A DNA stretch of 64,000 nt from Capniomyces stellatus (GCA_001661515.1 LUVW01000023.1:498977-562976); one strand, 5' to 3'; counted from the first letter of the stretch, positions 34,239 to 45,794 are shown. Numbers and translations are program-made. The notes: generated by a model not told the origin, from the sequence alone.

Positions 34239-36380
34239 TTAAATATAGAGGCGGTTTGGTATTATCCAAAATGACATATTAAAATGAGCCAGGTTACCTA
34301 GTAGCACCGATTTCAGTAGCAGCAAAGATTTATTTAACATCAGCTCGTTTTCAGGGCTTTTGGAGTCGGAAACTGCAGATACCAAAGTAATCTTTCCTTT
34401 AACAGCAGTTAAATCAACAATCTACACGAATAAAGCAAATAGCCGTCAAATGAGTTATACATAAGGGGAAAAAATAAATAGCCACATGGAAAGTTATAAT
34501 TTGAGTATAGAGTATAGAGTAAAAGCAATCGTTATTACCATTTCCTTTCCATCAATCTCACCAGAGAATTGGATGCTAAACTCTGGTGTAAGACCATAAA
34601 GCCAATCCCAAGTCTACAAAAAAGTTTGGATTCACAAAAAATTTCTCAAAGCTAGCAAAAACAAAGCAGGTCAACAACGTAGCACAGATAAAAATGAAAT
34701 CAATATTTTACTTGAAGAGTCTGTGAGTTGTCGTATACTCCTGGGTAGTTGCGGGCAGAGTTTTCGTCAACAGAAATCACCTAGGCATAGTTAATAACCG
34801 ATTTATTGCAATTATGTCTTTTTTGTAGACACTGTTAATTAAACTAACAACCAAGTGACAGATTTGTTGATTTAAACAATATTTATGACTGGTAATTAGC
34901 TTACATTTGAAAAGCTGCCATATGTTTTTTCAAACTCGTTCATAACAGAGTCACAAAATACCGAATGATCAACTGTCCACGAGTTATCTCTGATATTCTT
35001 CACCGAGCTTCTAACACTACCCACCCCTTTTGCTGCCGTTATTTGCTTTACAAAACAAAAACAATAAAACCACGTTAATTTATTACTTGAAATAAACCGA
35101 AGCTTGTAAGAAATTTCACCCAACACAACAAAGCACAGATCTGCACAACCAAAAACAACATAAATGTACCTTTACGCTATGTAAACACCCGTTAAGCTTG
35201 GAAAAATCTGTATCGATTAGCATAGTGCCGTGATGGAATGCTTTTTTTCCTATTATCTTGTATGCAGATCCAGAAACCTAAAGCCAATAAAAAAAAGCAA
35301 AAACAAAGACAAAAAAAAAAGCAATAGCAAAGTGAGAATGAGCTATGTAAATAATGAGGGCAGCAAACAAAAGGCATGTCTGTAGAATTAAACAAAATGT
35401 ACAAATATCCAGTTGGCTAGATGACAACACACAATAACGTGTTCGTCAATAGATATACAAATCATAATCCTCCAAGTAAATGGCAGTACAAACCTTAAAG
35501 CCGTCCACAGTGATATCGTGTCTTGAATTTACTTCAGCAGGCACATCCAGCTGCTCCAGTGCTCTGCAAACAAGCTTTGCATTGGTGTCGCGGTCAAAGC
35601 TCTCTCTAGGCATAATAACCGAATAATTCGTATTCCCCATATCATGGTAAACTGCACCACCACCGCTTACCCGCCGCGTTAACCAAATGTCTTTGTCTTT
35701 CATCAACCCCAAATTGCACTCTTTCCACGGATTCTACCCCAATAACATAACATTATAGCTTATCAGCCAAAGCGTTTAAATACACCGCCATAACTTGTGT
35801 TTTATGCGCTTCTAGTCATATCGAGATGTGCAACTACAAGTACCTGGTTTTTCCCAATCACCACACACGGTCTATTTCGGTATAGAAACAGAACAAAAGA
35901 ATTCTGTTCAGAGTTTCGCAGAAGCCTAAAACACAAATAGCAGTGAACAAATCATTTCAAGTTTAAATACAGACGATCACAAACTCCTTATTCCTTTATT
36001 TAAACACATTTGTACAGACGTTGAATTCTTGGTTTTATTTACCATTCCTCAAGAGCTAAATTCAGATACGGATTGCTGCTTTGCGAGGTAACAACTGTCG
36101 TTCCGCTAAGCTATTAATCTCGAGAATATTGTTATTTTTTAAAAATTAGAATTTAGGTGTTTGTATTTTTGATCGCAGTACCTTCTTTTCACACTTTCCC
36201 ACTCCCTTCGCCTCTATTACTCTCTTAGAAAAACACCGAATACATTCATACAGGCGGAAGGAGTGAATCGACTCGATTGATAGTTACCTCGTTGTTGAGA
36301 CTATACTTTCTCACTGAAGTTTCCAATCCGCATTTCTTGTTTCGAAAAGCACGAGAAAATGAAAGAAATCTGTAGCTCAT
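34239..36380 (-). CDS. LIP3: Mitochondrial lipoate-protein ligase (LplA/LIPT1/Lip3 family)
   Basis: Nine exons: 36380-36288, 36110-36043, 35925-35844, 35733-35494, 35277-35170, 35045-34905, 34780-34712, 34613-34539 and 34421-34239; all in phase, 352 aa. The start gives a basic, Ser/Arg-rich mitochondrial presequence (MSYRFLSFSRAFRNKK). Family motifs in order: NPYLNLALEEW; RNRPCVVIGKNQNPWKECN; the lipoyl-pocket glycine loop RRVSGGGAVYHDMGN; NSRHDITVDGFK; and VSGSAYK with the catalytic lysine, followed by HHGTML. Members attach lipoate or transfer octanoyl/lipoyl groups to E2 and GcvH proteins. Which reaction applies here cannot be read from sequence. The gene directly follows BCKDHB upstream on the same strand, and the BCKDH complex is a substrate of this pathway. 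Confidence 0.93.
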
Positions 36381-36787
36381 TACCGCTTGTGCTGACGAGT
36401 CGAGTACTGAAAAACTTGATTTGATTAAGTAGACTATTTGACAAGAAGTAACTTAAAACACAACTGAGCCTACATTCCAATGTAATCGCAAAAAAAAGTA
36501 GGTTTAAAGTCGAAATTAAAGCTTATTTGGAAAAAAAATAATAATCGACAAATCTCTGAAATAACCCAAAAAATCAACTTGATTGAACAACAGCAAACAG
36601 CCAATACAAAACAAGAGTTTCAAAAATCGCATATCGATATGAAAAAAAGGACAAATTGATCAATTAGAGCTACCAAGGCGCTTGCTCACGAGGAGCGGGG
36701 CATTCGAAAGTACCATTATTATTATTTTTTTATTATTTTATTATTATGTGTTCAATAATACAATACTAAAAAAATATTACAAAGCTA
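36381..36787. other. Intergenic between lipoate ligase and LINE relic
   Basis: AT-rich. It ends with an (ATT)n-like low-complexity run at 36714-36750, possibly the 3' tail of the decayed LINE. No gene seen. Confidence 0.5.
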
Positions 36788-36789
36788 GT

Positions 36790-37900
36790 GGAACACTATT
36801 TAAAAAAAAGTGGCTATTTCAAATGCTATCCTACTCCATGTCGTCCCTCTAGAGACACCGTGCCTTGGCAGCGTTGGTTCAGTGGGACTGGTGATGTACT
36901 AACCTCATCGAGTTTTAGTAATCGGGTTGCGCAGATTAAAGTCAAGAATGATGCTGTTGCAAGCGTCATCGAGACTGAGCGGTCATACTCTTTCTTTTGG
37001 ATAGAAGATGCCTTGATTTTAAGTTCTCCCTCGAGAAGCTCGCCTACCAGCTTATTACGAGCTGAGTTGGGCGTAAGATTAAAGTCCGGTGAATTCTGCG
37101 TATGCCTTTGCAAAGTCGATAAATCCTATCCATGTTGGTTTTCCTTTGAGTTTTCTTTTCCTTACTAGTTCTTATAATGCGGTGGCTTGCGCTACGCACT
37201 CTTCTTTTTGCTCTAAACCCTGTTTGTTCTTTGGCTAGCATATTGTATTTATTGTCTATCCTGCCGAGTCTAATGGCTACTAGTTTGGCAACTACTTTTA
37301 ATAAAGTCGCTATTATGGCTATTCCTCTGTAGTTGTTTGGGTCTTTCAGGTTCCCCTTTTTCGGGACTGGTACCACTACGCTGGCGTTTAGGATTTCTGG
37401 TGCTTTTCCGTTGCTGTTTTGGCAACGCTGAGAATACATTCGAATATGAAGTTTATTCTCCATATCGCTGTTGTCTTTGGTTTCTTTTTTGAGTTTGACT
37501 ACTGTCGGTACTCTTTTCTTTTTCTGGATTGCTTTCCTTGAATTTTTCTCAGTGTTTCATTCGCTGTTGCTTAGTTATCTTGCTCTTTTTACAGATTCGG
37601 TTTTTTTGCTTAGTGAGTTCTTAGTTTTTTCCAGTGTGCTTCCTGTTGGGATTGCACTATTTCCTATGTTTTTTACTGTTATTCCTATTGTTGGTGTTGG
37701 TTCTGCGTTCACAGTAACCTCCATACTATCTTCAGATAAGAAGCTTTCCAATCTGTTTTCTTCCGGATCCACCTGCCCTGCTTCTTCAAACGGTGAATCT
37801 ATGGCCCCTAATTGGGCCATCTTCAGCTCTTGTGCTGATCTAGCCAGTTTTCTCCACTATTATATCTGCAATTATTGCTACTATGAACTTCATTATACTA
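36790..37900 (-). mobile_element. Decayed non-LTR (LINE) retrotransposon fragment with reverse-transcriptase remnants
   Basis: On the - strand, 37463-37200 encodes a recognisable RT segment: VVVPVPKKGNLKDPNNYRGIA, then LLKVVAKLVAIRLGRI and KEQTGFR. Just after, the RT continues only in another frame (EECVAQATAL, then a stop), and near 37130 the FIDFAKAY block of the RT palm reappears in a shifted frame. So there are at least two frameshifts and stops. Frames at 37820-37575 and 37113-36826 have matching composition and probably represent flanking parts of the same element. No target-site duplication was identified. It is an old, inactive copy. Confidence 0.8.
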
Positions 37901-38205
37901 ACATTAAATAATACCAAAACAGACTAATTTATAATCTCGTTTTTATTGAAAAGTCAGAATATCATTAAATTCAACACTAGTAAACAAAAATAATGCTTCA
38001 ACCGTTGTATCCTAAACATCTTTAACATCCTAAATATCCTAAATAAAAATCATAATAAACTGCTCTGAACTTGAGCTCGAGTCTTGGTTGCACCGTTACT
38101 CCTTGAGCACCATAGACCATCTACATACATCGCACTGTCCAAATCCGACTGTAACCGGTGCCAATAAACAGTCTGGATACACGTGCTAGTTAAACAGGCT
38201 GATCC
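37901..38205. other. Short intergenic region downstream of the small peptide gene
   Basis: The left part is AT-rich and the right part (38090-38205) has more C and G; the latter is probably the 3' UTR of the - strand peptide gene. Nothing else seen. Confidence 0.5.
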
Positions 38206-38328
38206 TTAGATGAATCCCCACAAGCGCAAGTAGTAGTGTCTGAACATCATGGTTTGGGCTTCGGCTCCGGATGAAAGCGCAATCACGGCAACGGTGGCGA
38301 CTAGAACGATTTTGGTTGATGTTTGCAT
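38206..38328 (-). CDS. Tiny secreted peptide precursor, 40 aa (signal peptide plus 16 residues)
   Basis: ATG at 38328, TAA at 38208-38206. Residues 1-24 form a textbook signal peptide: a short basic n-region (MQTSTK), a hydrophobic core (IVLVATVAVIALSS) and an AEA cleavage site. What remains is the 16-residue peptide QTMMFRHYYLRLWGFI, aromatic and basic, with an N-terminal Gln that could cyclise. The ORF is far richer in G and C than its surroundings, and the third position is often C or G, unlike chance frames nearby. A TATAAAT box lies 110 bp upstream and the leader is a CAA/AAC-rich 5' UTR, common for highly translated fungal genes. The family is unknown. Candidate roles are signalling peptide or antimicrobial; both are inference. 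It could alternatively be the first exon of a longer gene, although no donor is evident before the stop. Confidence 0.65.
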   Translation of the reverse strand: MQTSTKIVLVATVAVIALSSGAEAQTMMFRHYYLRLWGFI

Positions 38329-38437
38329 TTTTGTTGTTGTTTTTGTTGTTGTTTTACTGTTTAAATAATGTTATATTCAAGAATAAATACTTTATTTGTT
38401 GGTAAAGAATCTGGGAATTAAGCACAGAACCCGGTAC

Positions 38438-38444
38438 ATTTATA
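38438..38444 (-). promoter_or_regulatory. TATA box of the 40-aa secreted peptide gene
   Basis: TATAAAT in sense orientation, 110 bp upstream of the ATG at 38328. Confidence 0.6.
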
Positions 38445-39476
38445 CTTTTTTTCCCTCTTTATCTCTGATATTATCACGAATTACAATTACTACTATTCCA
38501 CCACTATTACACTACTATTATGAGTACTGCTATTATGAGTACTACTATTCCATTGCCACCAGCAATACCTCATTATCGCGTGTTACTCCATACTCCATTC
38601 TGTATCACCGCGCTTAGCTCTGCCCTTTCTTTATTCTTTGTATTGCCTTTGCTATACCCCCAAACAATCACAGAAACGACAGCACCAACAAACCGACCTG
38701 AAAATAGATGGCGTACTTAGGTATGACCAGCACTCTATAGCCCACAACAAACCAGCCAGTCTCTTTGTACCTTCTTTCTTGAGCCACCCAAAAATCACAA
38801 CACCATCAACCTCGCTATTGACCACAATAGCCGCTGCATTGCCTTGTGGTTTTTATACATATTCCTCAATAGGCTGGTTGGTTCTGATACTCAATAGCAC
38901 CAGTGTCTTTGGCTTTTTGACAGGTCCAGCTCAGCAATCTGCCAAATAAACAAATACAATAACAGAAACAACTACAGAAAATATTCGTTGCCTACTCTTT
39001 ACTCCTTGTTTTGTATTTCCTTTTGCTGTCGTTTACTTTTCTTTTCTTTATCTCCCTTAACTGTCTCTCAACAGCAACTTTATTGAGAGTAGCTGAGATG
39101 AATTGGCTAAACATGTAGATAGACAAAGCAAACAAAGAGATAGTGCAACATCAAAGTCAATACTTCAATAAACTATCAATAAACCGTCAATAAACTTTCA
39201 ATAAACTTTCAATAAACATTTAATAAACTTTCAATAAACCATCAATAGCATAGTCTCCACTTGAATGCCAATAACCTTTGGAACTAAACTAATGCTGTGA
39301 ATGATGCTGTTTTATTGGCAATGGGCACTTTCAATGGAAACACAGAGAAAAGGGAAACTGTATAGTGAACAATAATAAAGACCTAAGCCAATATCTCTAG
39401 GCATTGGGTGGGTTGCGAAAAGTAGTAGGCATAATGTAATAAAGCGTAAATTACAAAATAAAGATGTAAATTAAAA
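38445..39476. other. Intergenic, C-rich then repeat-rich
   Basis: 38450-38990 is unusually C-rich on the + strand and has open frames in two phases, but no start, domain or splice pattern I can defend. 39163-39240 holds a 10-bp TCAATAAACT tandem repeat. It likely includes distal promoter sequence for the small peptide gene. Confidence 0.5.
39163..39240 (+). repeat. 10-bp tandem repeat (TCAATAAACT)n
   Basis: About seven imperfect copies between the peptide gene and the 2OG oxygenase 3' end. Confidence 0.85.
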
Positions 39477-40325
39477 TCAAATCATAGAATTTATTCCTCC
39501 GATTGTGTCAACAAACCCTACTAGAATAATTCTGGTACCAAAACCAATATCAACTCCTGAATGTTCTAAACGAGCGTCATGGATCAGAGCGTCGCCTTTA
39601 TTATCGGGACTGTATGTTTTGTTGAATAACGTAAAATATGTGCCACCCCCAGTGAAGTCATTTGGCGAGCTGAGCAAGATGTTGAAGCTGACCAAGCAGC
39701 CATCGCTATGGAGCTTCAAGCCTCTTTGACCCAACTCTGAGTATTTTACAATAAATAGGTCGCGGAAACTCAAAAACTCTTGATCAATTCCTGTTACTTG
39801 CGATATAATTGGAATAATTTTGTTTTGTATGGTCGTGTTGACTATGATCTGTACACTGCCTGACAAGCATATTATGGGCAAATCGGTTGTAGGGAAGGAC
39901 GAGTGTCTGGAGGATAGCCAGCCATCGGCAGCACTATTCTCGTCAATGTTTCCCAATAGACTTTGCTTTTCAAAGTTCACTCTGGCAGTTTCCTCGGCGT
40001 CGTCAATAATGGCTTGGCATTCTTTAGGGTCAAGAATATCCTTGACAAGCTTTGGCTCCGAGTTTTTAATTGTCCTTAAGCCCGTGTTGGCGTGATCTGG
40101 GTTGTCGGAGAGATTATATAACAGCCGCTGTTTATCTACCAGCAGCCTCAGGGCTTTTCCGTTTGGGTGTTCTATGGGATCAGAGTTTGGACTAGAAATA
40201 GAATCAAGTAGTTCTATCCGTTTGTTGAAAAAGGATTCTTTTCTTGATTCCAATTCTTCATTTTCCTCGGCTGTTAGATCGCCAAATAAGCTAAATTCAC
40301 TTTCTGCTTTGTTTCCCAAGTCCAT
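39477..40325 (-). CDS. 2-oxoglutarate/Fe(II)-dependent dioxygenase, prolyl-4-hydroxylase-like, 282 aa
   Basis: A single exon, ATG at 40325. The double-stranded beta-helix core carries the iron ligands His206 and Asp208 (LHSDG) and His255 (LEHSG). Arg265 (GTRIIL) is positioned to bind 2-oxoglutarate. The motif GGGTYF between them is typical of P4H/procollagen-lysine-type oxygenases. An upstream helix (KDILDPKECQAIIDDAEE) matches the N-terminal part of this fold. There is no signal peptide, so the enzyme is probably cytosolic or nuclear. Substrate unknown; protein prolyl or lysyl hydroxylation is a reasonable guess. The acidic N-terminus (about 60 residues) is not conserved. Confidence 0.85.
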   Translation of the reverse strand: MDLGNKAESEFSLFGDLTAEENEELESRKESFFNKRIELLDSISSPNSDPIEHPNGKALRLLVDKQRLLYNLSDNPDHANTGLRTIKNSEPKLVKDILDPKECQAIIDDAEETARVNFEKQSLLGNIDENSAADGWLSSRHSSFPTTDLPIICLSGSVQIIVNTTIQNKIIPIISQVTGIDQEFLSFRDLFIVKYSELGQRGLKLHSDGCLVSFNILLSSPNDFTGGGTYFTLFNKTYSPDNKGDALIHDARLEHSGVDIGFGTRIILVGFVDTIGGINSMI

Positions 40326-41108
40326 AATGGCTTATGTGCGACTTTGAGTCATAGTCAGATTCCTGTAAATGAAATCTCGGCTGCGAGATTTGGAGTTTTG
40401 GGATTTAGTTAGCAGGATTCGGAACAATTCAATGATAAAACCTGACTTATATTACTGTCGGGATTGAGGATTTGACTAACCAAGTAAAAATTCGTTGGTC
40501 AGCCGATTTTATTGGACCAAACCCATATTAGCGAGGTTTTTTTTTCAATAGTTTTCTAATTTTTTTTTTTTACGTAGCATAAAAGTTTGGTGATTGCCAA
40601 AATCAATATTTTGCAAATTCTGAATATATTAGCAATGCGTGTGTTTTTTTTCTCCTTTATGTTTAAGATACAACAGTTTTTTTTCCCTGTTGAAATAAAA
40701 GAACCGAAAGTCGAAGGTTGAAAGTTAGAAGAAAGTAAAACAATTAATATTCGAAAAGAAAAGATAATAAAAAAATGTGCGATCAAGGGAATATTCGGGT
40801 TGAAGGCAAGTCGATTTACTTGGTTTGTTGAAAAGTAATAATGGTAAATGAAAAGCACAATGTGGAATAGAAAAGTAGAGCAACGTGAATCTGGTGATGT
40901 ATGCGATTAATAGTGACAGAGAAAGTTGAACTGAATGGAGAGCTGTGTATAAAGTGCAAGACTGAAGCACCAAAGATATTAATCCGACAGGCTAAATTCT
41001 GTCAGTAAGTACAGCAGGCTATGGTTTAGGGGAGAGGAAAGATTTGTATATTGGTAGTGGTGTTGTTAGTGTAGCCAAAGTAAAGTAAGAGATATTTAAG
41101 AGAGGATA
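40326..41108. other. Divergent promoter region, 2OG oxygenase and CTU2
   Basis: 0.8 kb, AT-rich, with poly-T near 40560. Contains the shared promoters of the two flanking, diverging genes. No additional gene seen. Confidence 0.6.
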
Positions 41109-42866
41109 ATGAATGAAACTGTGTACGGTAGGAGCTGTTTTTTGCTGAATTTTGTGACAAAGTTCAGGTCAAATTTGACAAGAACGGAGTCGCCGTTGAA
41201 GGGAGAGCGTTCAAATATGCTGGTTGCTGTTTCGGGAGGACCGAGTTCAATTGCGTTGTTGAATCTAGCTAGTCATTTTCAGCTCCCAGAGTTTAGCAAC
41301 AGATCACAGCAGAAGTTTGTTGAAATGTTTGTAGGCCACATTGACGAGAGCTCGTTGTTTCCGGTAGGTGTTTGGTTGATGGGTAGAGATAGTTTTTGTA
41401 TTGATGGACTTGCAAGTGTTTTTATTGAAGCTTTGTTTTTGTGCTGATTAAATGGGGGGAGAAGGAGAAGGTGAAGGAGTGGTGGTGGTGGTGGTGGTGT
41501 TTAGAGCTGAATTGAAGGTAGAAACCCGTTGGTATGTATGTATTTTAGGAAACAAAACGGGACAAGATAAAGGAGATTTTCGGCAAGTATAACGTAAAAG
41601 TGTATACAAGAAGGCTGGAGGATGTTTTTGATACGAAATATTATAAAGAGTTTGTTTGTACTAAAATGATGGAAAGCCAAGGAGCAAACTGTAAGTTGAA
41701 AGAAATTAGGATAGAAATAGTGGTAATTGCGATGGTGGCAGTTGCAATGGCGGTATTTGTAATGGTGGAGGTGTGAATAATGATTAAATGGCTATTGAAA
41801 ATAGTGAGGAAGTCGAGATTTGCCAAAGTAGACAATAAAGACTTGAAAACACCAGTTGAAATGCTTAAAGAGCTATTTTCGAATTTGAAAACGGCAACTA
41901 GTCGCGAAGATATGCTGGAGAGAATAAAAAATCATTTGTTGCTAGAAATAGCAAGAGAAGCAAAGTAAGTGATTTGAAGGAGAGAAAAGAGAGTTTATAT
42001 GGGGTTTATTGGTGAATCAAGGCGGGTAGTTTAACGATTGGTTTACAATGGGATGAATAGCTGCCACATTCTTGTTGTTGGAGATACAGCAACACGAATA
42101 GCGTTTAAATCGATACTTTTGACTTCAGAGGGCCGAGGATTTTCGCTTCCCTATGACATTGGGGCCGAGTCGAGACTGGAGGATGGTAAATTCCAAAATG
42201 AGTATATATGAAATGAGTTGGTATTGGTATTGGTATTGGTATTGGCATTGGCATAGGTGCTGGTTCATTGATAGAGAACCCCAGCTTGACTAGTGTCAAA
42301 TTATACTCAAGGAAATGCGGATAGCTAAATGGTCTATTTTCTGGCTGAAATATGGCGTGTTTTATCTAGATGTCTGGGTTTTGAGGCCGTTGAGAAACAG
42401 CCTATCAAAAGAAATTGCATTTTACAACCGCGTGCAAAATCTGGAAACCGTTTGGGTTCCCTCGTTTTCGTCCAAGGCAACAGGATCCAAGTTTTCGCTG
42501 GGCCACCTGACTGAATCGTTTTTAAACGGACTGAATGTAGAGTACACGGCAACGACATCTACTGTTGCAAGCACTGTTGCAAAGCTCAAAATAAACACCG
42601 ACTCCGTGTCTGGCACCAGGTGTCTGGTATGCCGCGTCTTTGTGGCCGACAATGCCTATCACTGGAAATCCAAAATGACTGTTGGGCTTGACAGCTGTTC
42701 TTCCGCTCTTAAACCCACGGATTCGGCTATCCCAACTTCTGCGTCTGGCTGCTGCGAAAATACCGAGCCTTTGATTGACTTGCAAGGCAAACTGTGCTAC
42801 AGCTGCCTCACTCTTGTTGAAGAGGCCAAAACCGGGTCTATATTCCCTGGTTTTGTTTGCCTATAA
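41109..42866 (+). CDS. CTU2: Cytoplasmic tRNA 2-thiolation protein 2
   Basis: Five exons, 41109-41363, 41549-41690, 41805-41964, 42061-42185 and 42325-42866; in phase, 407 aa. The N-terminal nucleotide-binding block LVAVSGGPSSIALLNL is followed by LVVGDTATRIAFK and DVWVLRPLRNSLSKEIAFYN, all conserved in Ncs2/Ctu2. The C-terminus has CLVC and CYSCL cysteine pairs. With Ncs6/Ctu1 it thiolates U34 of Lys/Glu/Gln tRNAs using sulfur relayed by Urm1, in the cytosol. The P-loop-like motif has Pro in place of the catalytic motif of the Ctu1 partner, as expected of a Ctu2 subunit. Intron 4 contains a GGTATT hexamer array. The last exon is markedly C-richer than the earlier ones. Confidence 0.92.
42218..42262 (+). 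repeat. (GGTATT)n hexamer array within CTU2 intron 4
   Basis: About seven units, grading into GGCATT, inside the 139-nt intron. Confidence 0.88.
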
Positions 42867-43414
42867 CCAACCCTTCTCCTACTATTTACTTCCTTTACTT
42901 GCTTATTTTTTTTTTCTTATTCTAGGCTAGTTATACTGAATCAAATCGATTTAACTAGTCTAGCATAGTTACATTATTTCAGTAGTATAGTTACTTTTTT
43001 TTTATCCTTTTTTTTTTTACTTGCCACCTTTATTTTAACTTTGAATGCCTTGCAAAAAAAAAAGCTTAAATAGAATTAAATGGCGCTATTTTATTCGCCC
43101 AAATGATTCCTTCTTGTTTTTTTTTTGTTATTTATCTGTTTTAGTCTTTGAGTCCAAACTTGTTTTCCTGCTTGCCCAACTATTCTCTTTGGATCCTTAT
43201 CTCCAATTCCAGTTTTCCTGACTTGAAATAGAACCTCGACTATTTTGCTTTTCACTCTTTTCTATACTTTATTAAATTTTGGCATTCCGAGTTCAAATAT
43301 TTGCCTCTCTATCTCTATTACTTTTTTATTTTTATAAAGATTCCGCGCAGTATTCTTTGTGCTTAGTTATAACTACCAATTCCTGGCGCTAGGTAAACGC
43401 AGTGTAAAATAATC
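42867..43414. other. Intergenic, T-rich, COQ7 promoter
   Basis: T-rich 3' flank of CTU2 followed by the presumed COQ7 promoter. No gene or element seen. Confidence 0.6.
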
Positions 43415-44382
43415 ATGTCTTTGTCGAGATTTGTGTTCAAATCAACCCTTTGTAAAGCATCCGCCAGTCTGGTATCAACACCAATCCAAACACCCGTCCA
43501 CAACATCTCGAAAATAGGATTAAACCGTAATCATGCTTTAATAAAGCTTGGTGCTGGGTTTTCTACTTGCCCAAAAAACCCAAACCTTCGCAACAACGAG
43601 CAACAAAACAGTAAACAACCAATCGACCTTTCAAATCTATCTGAAAACGAACGCGAAATGATCGATAGATTTATTCGAGTTGACCAAGCTGGCGAAACCG
43701 CCGCTGTTTGGATATACAGAGGCCAAAAGGCCGTTTTAGGAAAAAACAAACGACTCCGGGATCTCTTACAGGTAACCCCCCCTTTTTTTTTAACTCGTGT
43801 CGGCTATATAAACTTTTAAGCTGGGGCTTAAAGTAGATATTGCCAGTGTACATTATCATTCATCACTGTTTGAATCCAATTCATTTTTCAACTCCTGTAA
43901 AAAATAATAATAACCAACTAAATTTTCAATTGCTTTCTTTTCAATTATTTTTGATTCTCCGCTTGTACTTTAAACAGCACATGAAAGAGCAAGAAGATGT
44001 CCATCTTGATTCTTTTAACAAAAAAATTGTCCAGTACAACGCCAGACCAACCATTCTTCAGCCCATATCCGCAATCGGTGGCTTCATTCTCGGTGCTACA
44101 ACCGCTCTTATGGGCGAAAGAACTGCCATGGCCTGCACTGAAGCTGTTGAAACTGAAATCGGAAACCATTATAACAACCAGCTACGCGAACTGCTTCCAA
44201 TTGCCAACAACCCTGATATTGCTGACTTGATGCAAGACATCAAGCTGTTCCGTGACCAGGAACTTGAACATTTAGACACTGCTGTTGATAACGGCGCCCA
44301 CAACTCCATTCTATACGACTGCGTCAATTCTGTTATTAGACGTGGATGCAAAACGGCAATTTGGTTGTGCGAGCGTGTTTAA
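43415..44382 (+). CDS. COQ7: 5-demethoxyubiquinone hydroxylase, mitochondrial
   Basis: Two exons, 43415-43771 and 43978-44382, in phase; 253 aa. Residues 1-55 form a mitochondrial presequence (MSLSRFVFKSTLCKASASL). The di-iron carboxylate ligands are all present: Glu in DQAGETAAVW (residue about 94), E and H in the HMKEQEDVHL segment, E in EAVETEIGNHYNNQL with its His, and E/H in RDQELEHLD. Coq7 performs the penultimate hydroxylation of ubiquinone synthesis on the matrix face of the inner membrane, within the CoQ synthome. The exon junction falls immediately before HMKEQE, which fixes the splice site. Same strand as CTU2, 0.5 kb apart. Confidence 0.97.
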
Positions 44383-45794
44383 CTCTTCACACACTCTCTC
44401 TCCTTCTCTTGTTTGACTTTTTTTTTATCTCTTGTCTAGTTCTTCTTTATTTTGTGTTTAATGCTTGTTTTTTTTAAAAAAAAAAGGCAATCCCATTTCT
44501 ACTGCCACTATTTTTTCACTTTGTTAGTTTTAATGCTATAGATCCAAATTTTATCCCCCAAATACATTTCTTAAACCCATGTAAGTTTAATTTGCCTTCA
44601 TTCTAAGCTCATAATTCTGTTTTTGTTTTCTTTCAGTCAAAATTTTGTTCCAAATATCTTTGTAACACACTAAATCCTGAATCTGATCCGTTTTTGCTAT
44701 TCTTGTGTTTATTATTTGTTATTTTTTTAAAAAAGCCAATATTATACCTCTTTTTTGGTGCTAGTTTCAACGCCGGTTCAAGATCGGATCTTCATCTTTT
44801 ACTTTTATCGGCTCTGTTTGTATGCAGTTTATACTAATTATTGGAAGGTCAAAGGGTTGGTTTAAACTCAAGTCATGATTTCGACAACTATCGCAATCAA
44901 TTTAAAAATCAAAGTACCTTTCTGATTCTAAATCGGGTGAATTCTATTGGACCACAAAGTTAAGCCACACTATTCAAACGCTTTATGTCAACGTCAGCCT
45001 TAGGAAGAGTTTCCAATACTTTAACATCGCCAACACCAACCTAACAACACCAACCAATACAGACTCGAATATTCCAAGCTAGAAAGAGCGCTTTAAATCA
45101 AGGCACAAACTCGATTAGATCAAAAAATAAACATCATTGCAAAACGATTTATAAAGCGGTTTATATTAGCTAAAACAGAAATACAAATAGCCTCAATCTC
45201 ACATTCCTATAATTTCGAATATTATCAAATTTACAATAGACCACTTTGAAAGGATAATTTGTCTTGCATTGGTTGATATGATATATACCAAGAAATGCTC
45301 GACTGGCGAATCAAATTCCTTACAGAAAGAGAACGGTGTCTTTAAGCTCCAGCTCCCACACTGCTAAGCCGCACCCTTTGCATTCAAACTCTTTACAAGC
45401 CAACTTTTGCATCTTTTGTGCCACCCCAAAGTAACTTATAAGTTTCATTAAGCGGATACAGCTGGTAATATCGGAAATGGAACCATATACACTTTTACAA
45501 CTTCTATACCATCAACCTTGTAGATTACATGTTGGTATCTTGGACTTTTGTGCACATAAAAACAAGTATAAATAGCCATATGTTTTCCTAAATAATTACA
45601 CTCATCAACAGTTTATAAAGCATTCAACTCAAATAACGATTCTAGCTATTTAAACACACACACACAGACAAGACAATAACAGCATTATAACAATATTTAC
45701 ATACCTGGCCAGCTAATTCCAGCAAACTACAAACTTTAACTGTTATACACATTTTAACTAAAACAAACCAAAAACACCAACCAAATTAACAAAA
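44383..45794. other. Intergenic and promoter of the repeat-peptide precursor
   Basis: 1.4 kb. The left part is T-rich. From about 45000 to the ATG the + strand becomes A/C-rich, ending with a CACACA run (45655-45670) and an ACCAAACAAAC-type leader, as in efficiently translated fungal mRNAs. A TATA box lies at 45567-45575. No gene seen. Confidence 0.6.
45567..45575 (+). promoter_or_regulatory. TATA box of the Kex2-type repeat-peptide gene
   Basis: TATAAATAG, a strong consensus match, about 220 bp upstream of the ATG at 45795. Confidence 0.65.

Noticed and set aside
38638..38949. 103-residue frame in C-rich DNA upstream of the small peptide gene
   Set aside because: No ATG, no domain, and it lies where the - strand peptide gene needs its promoter. 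The C-richness alone does not show coding.
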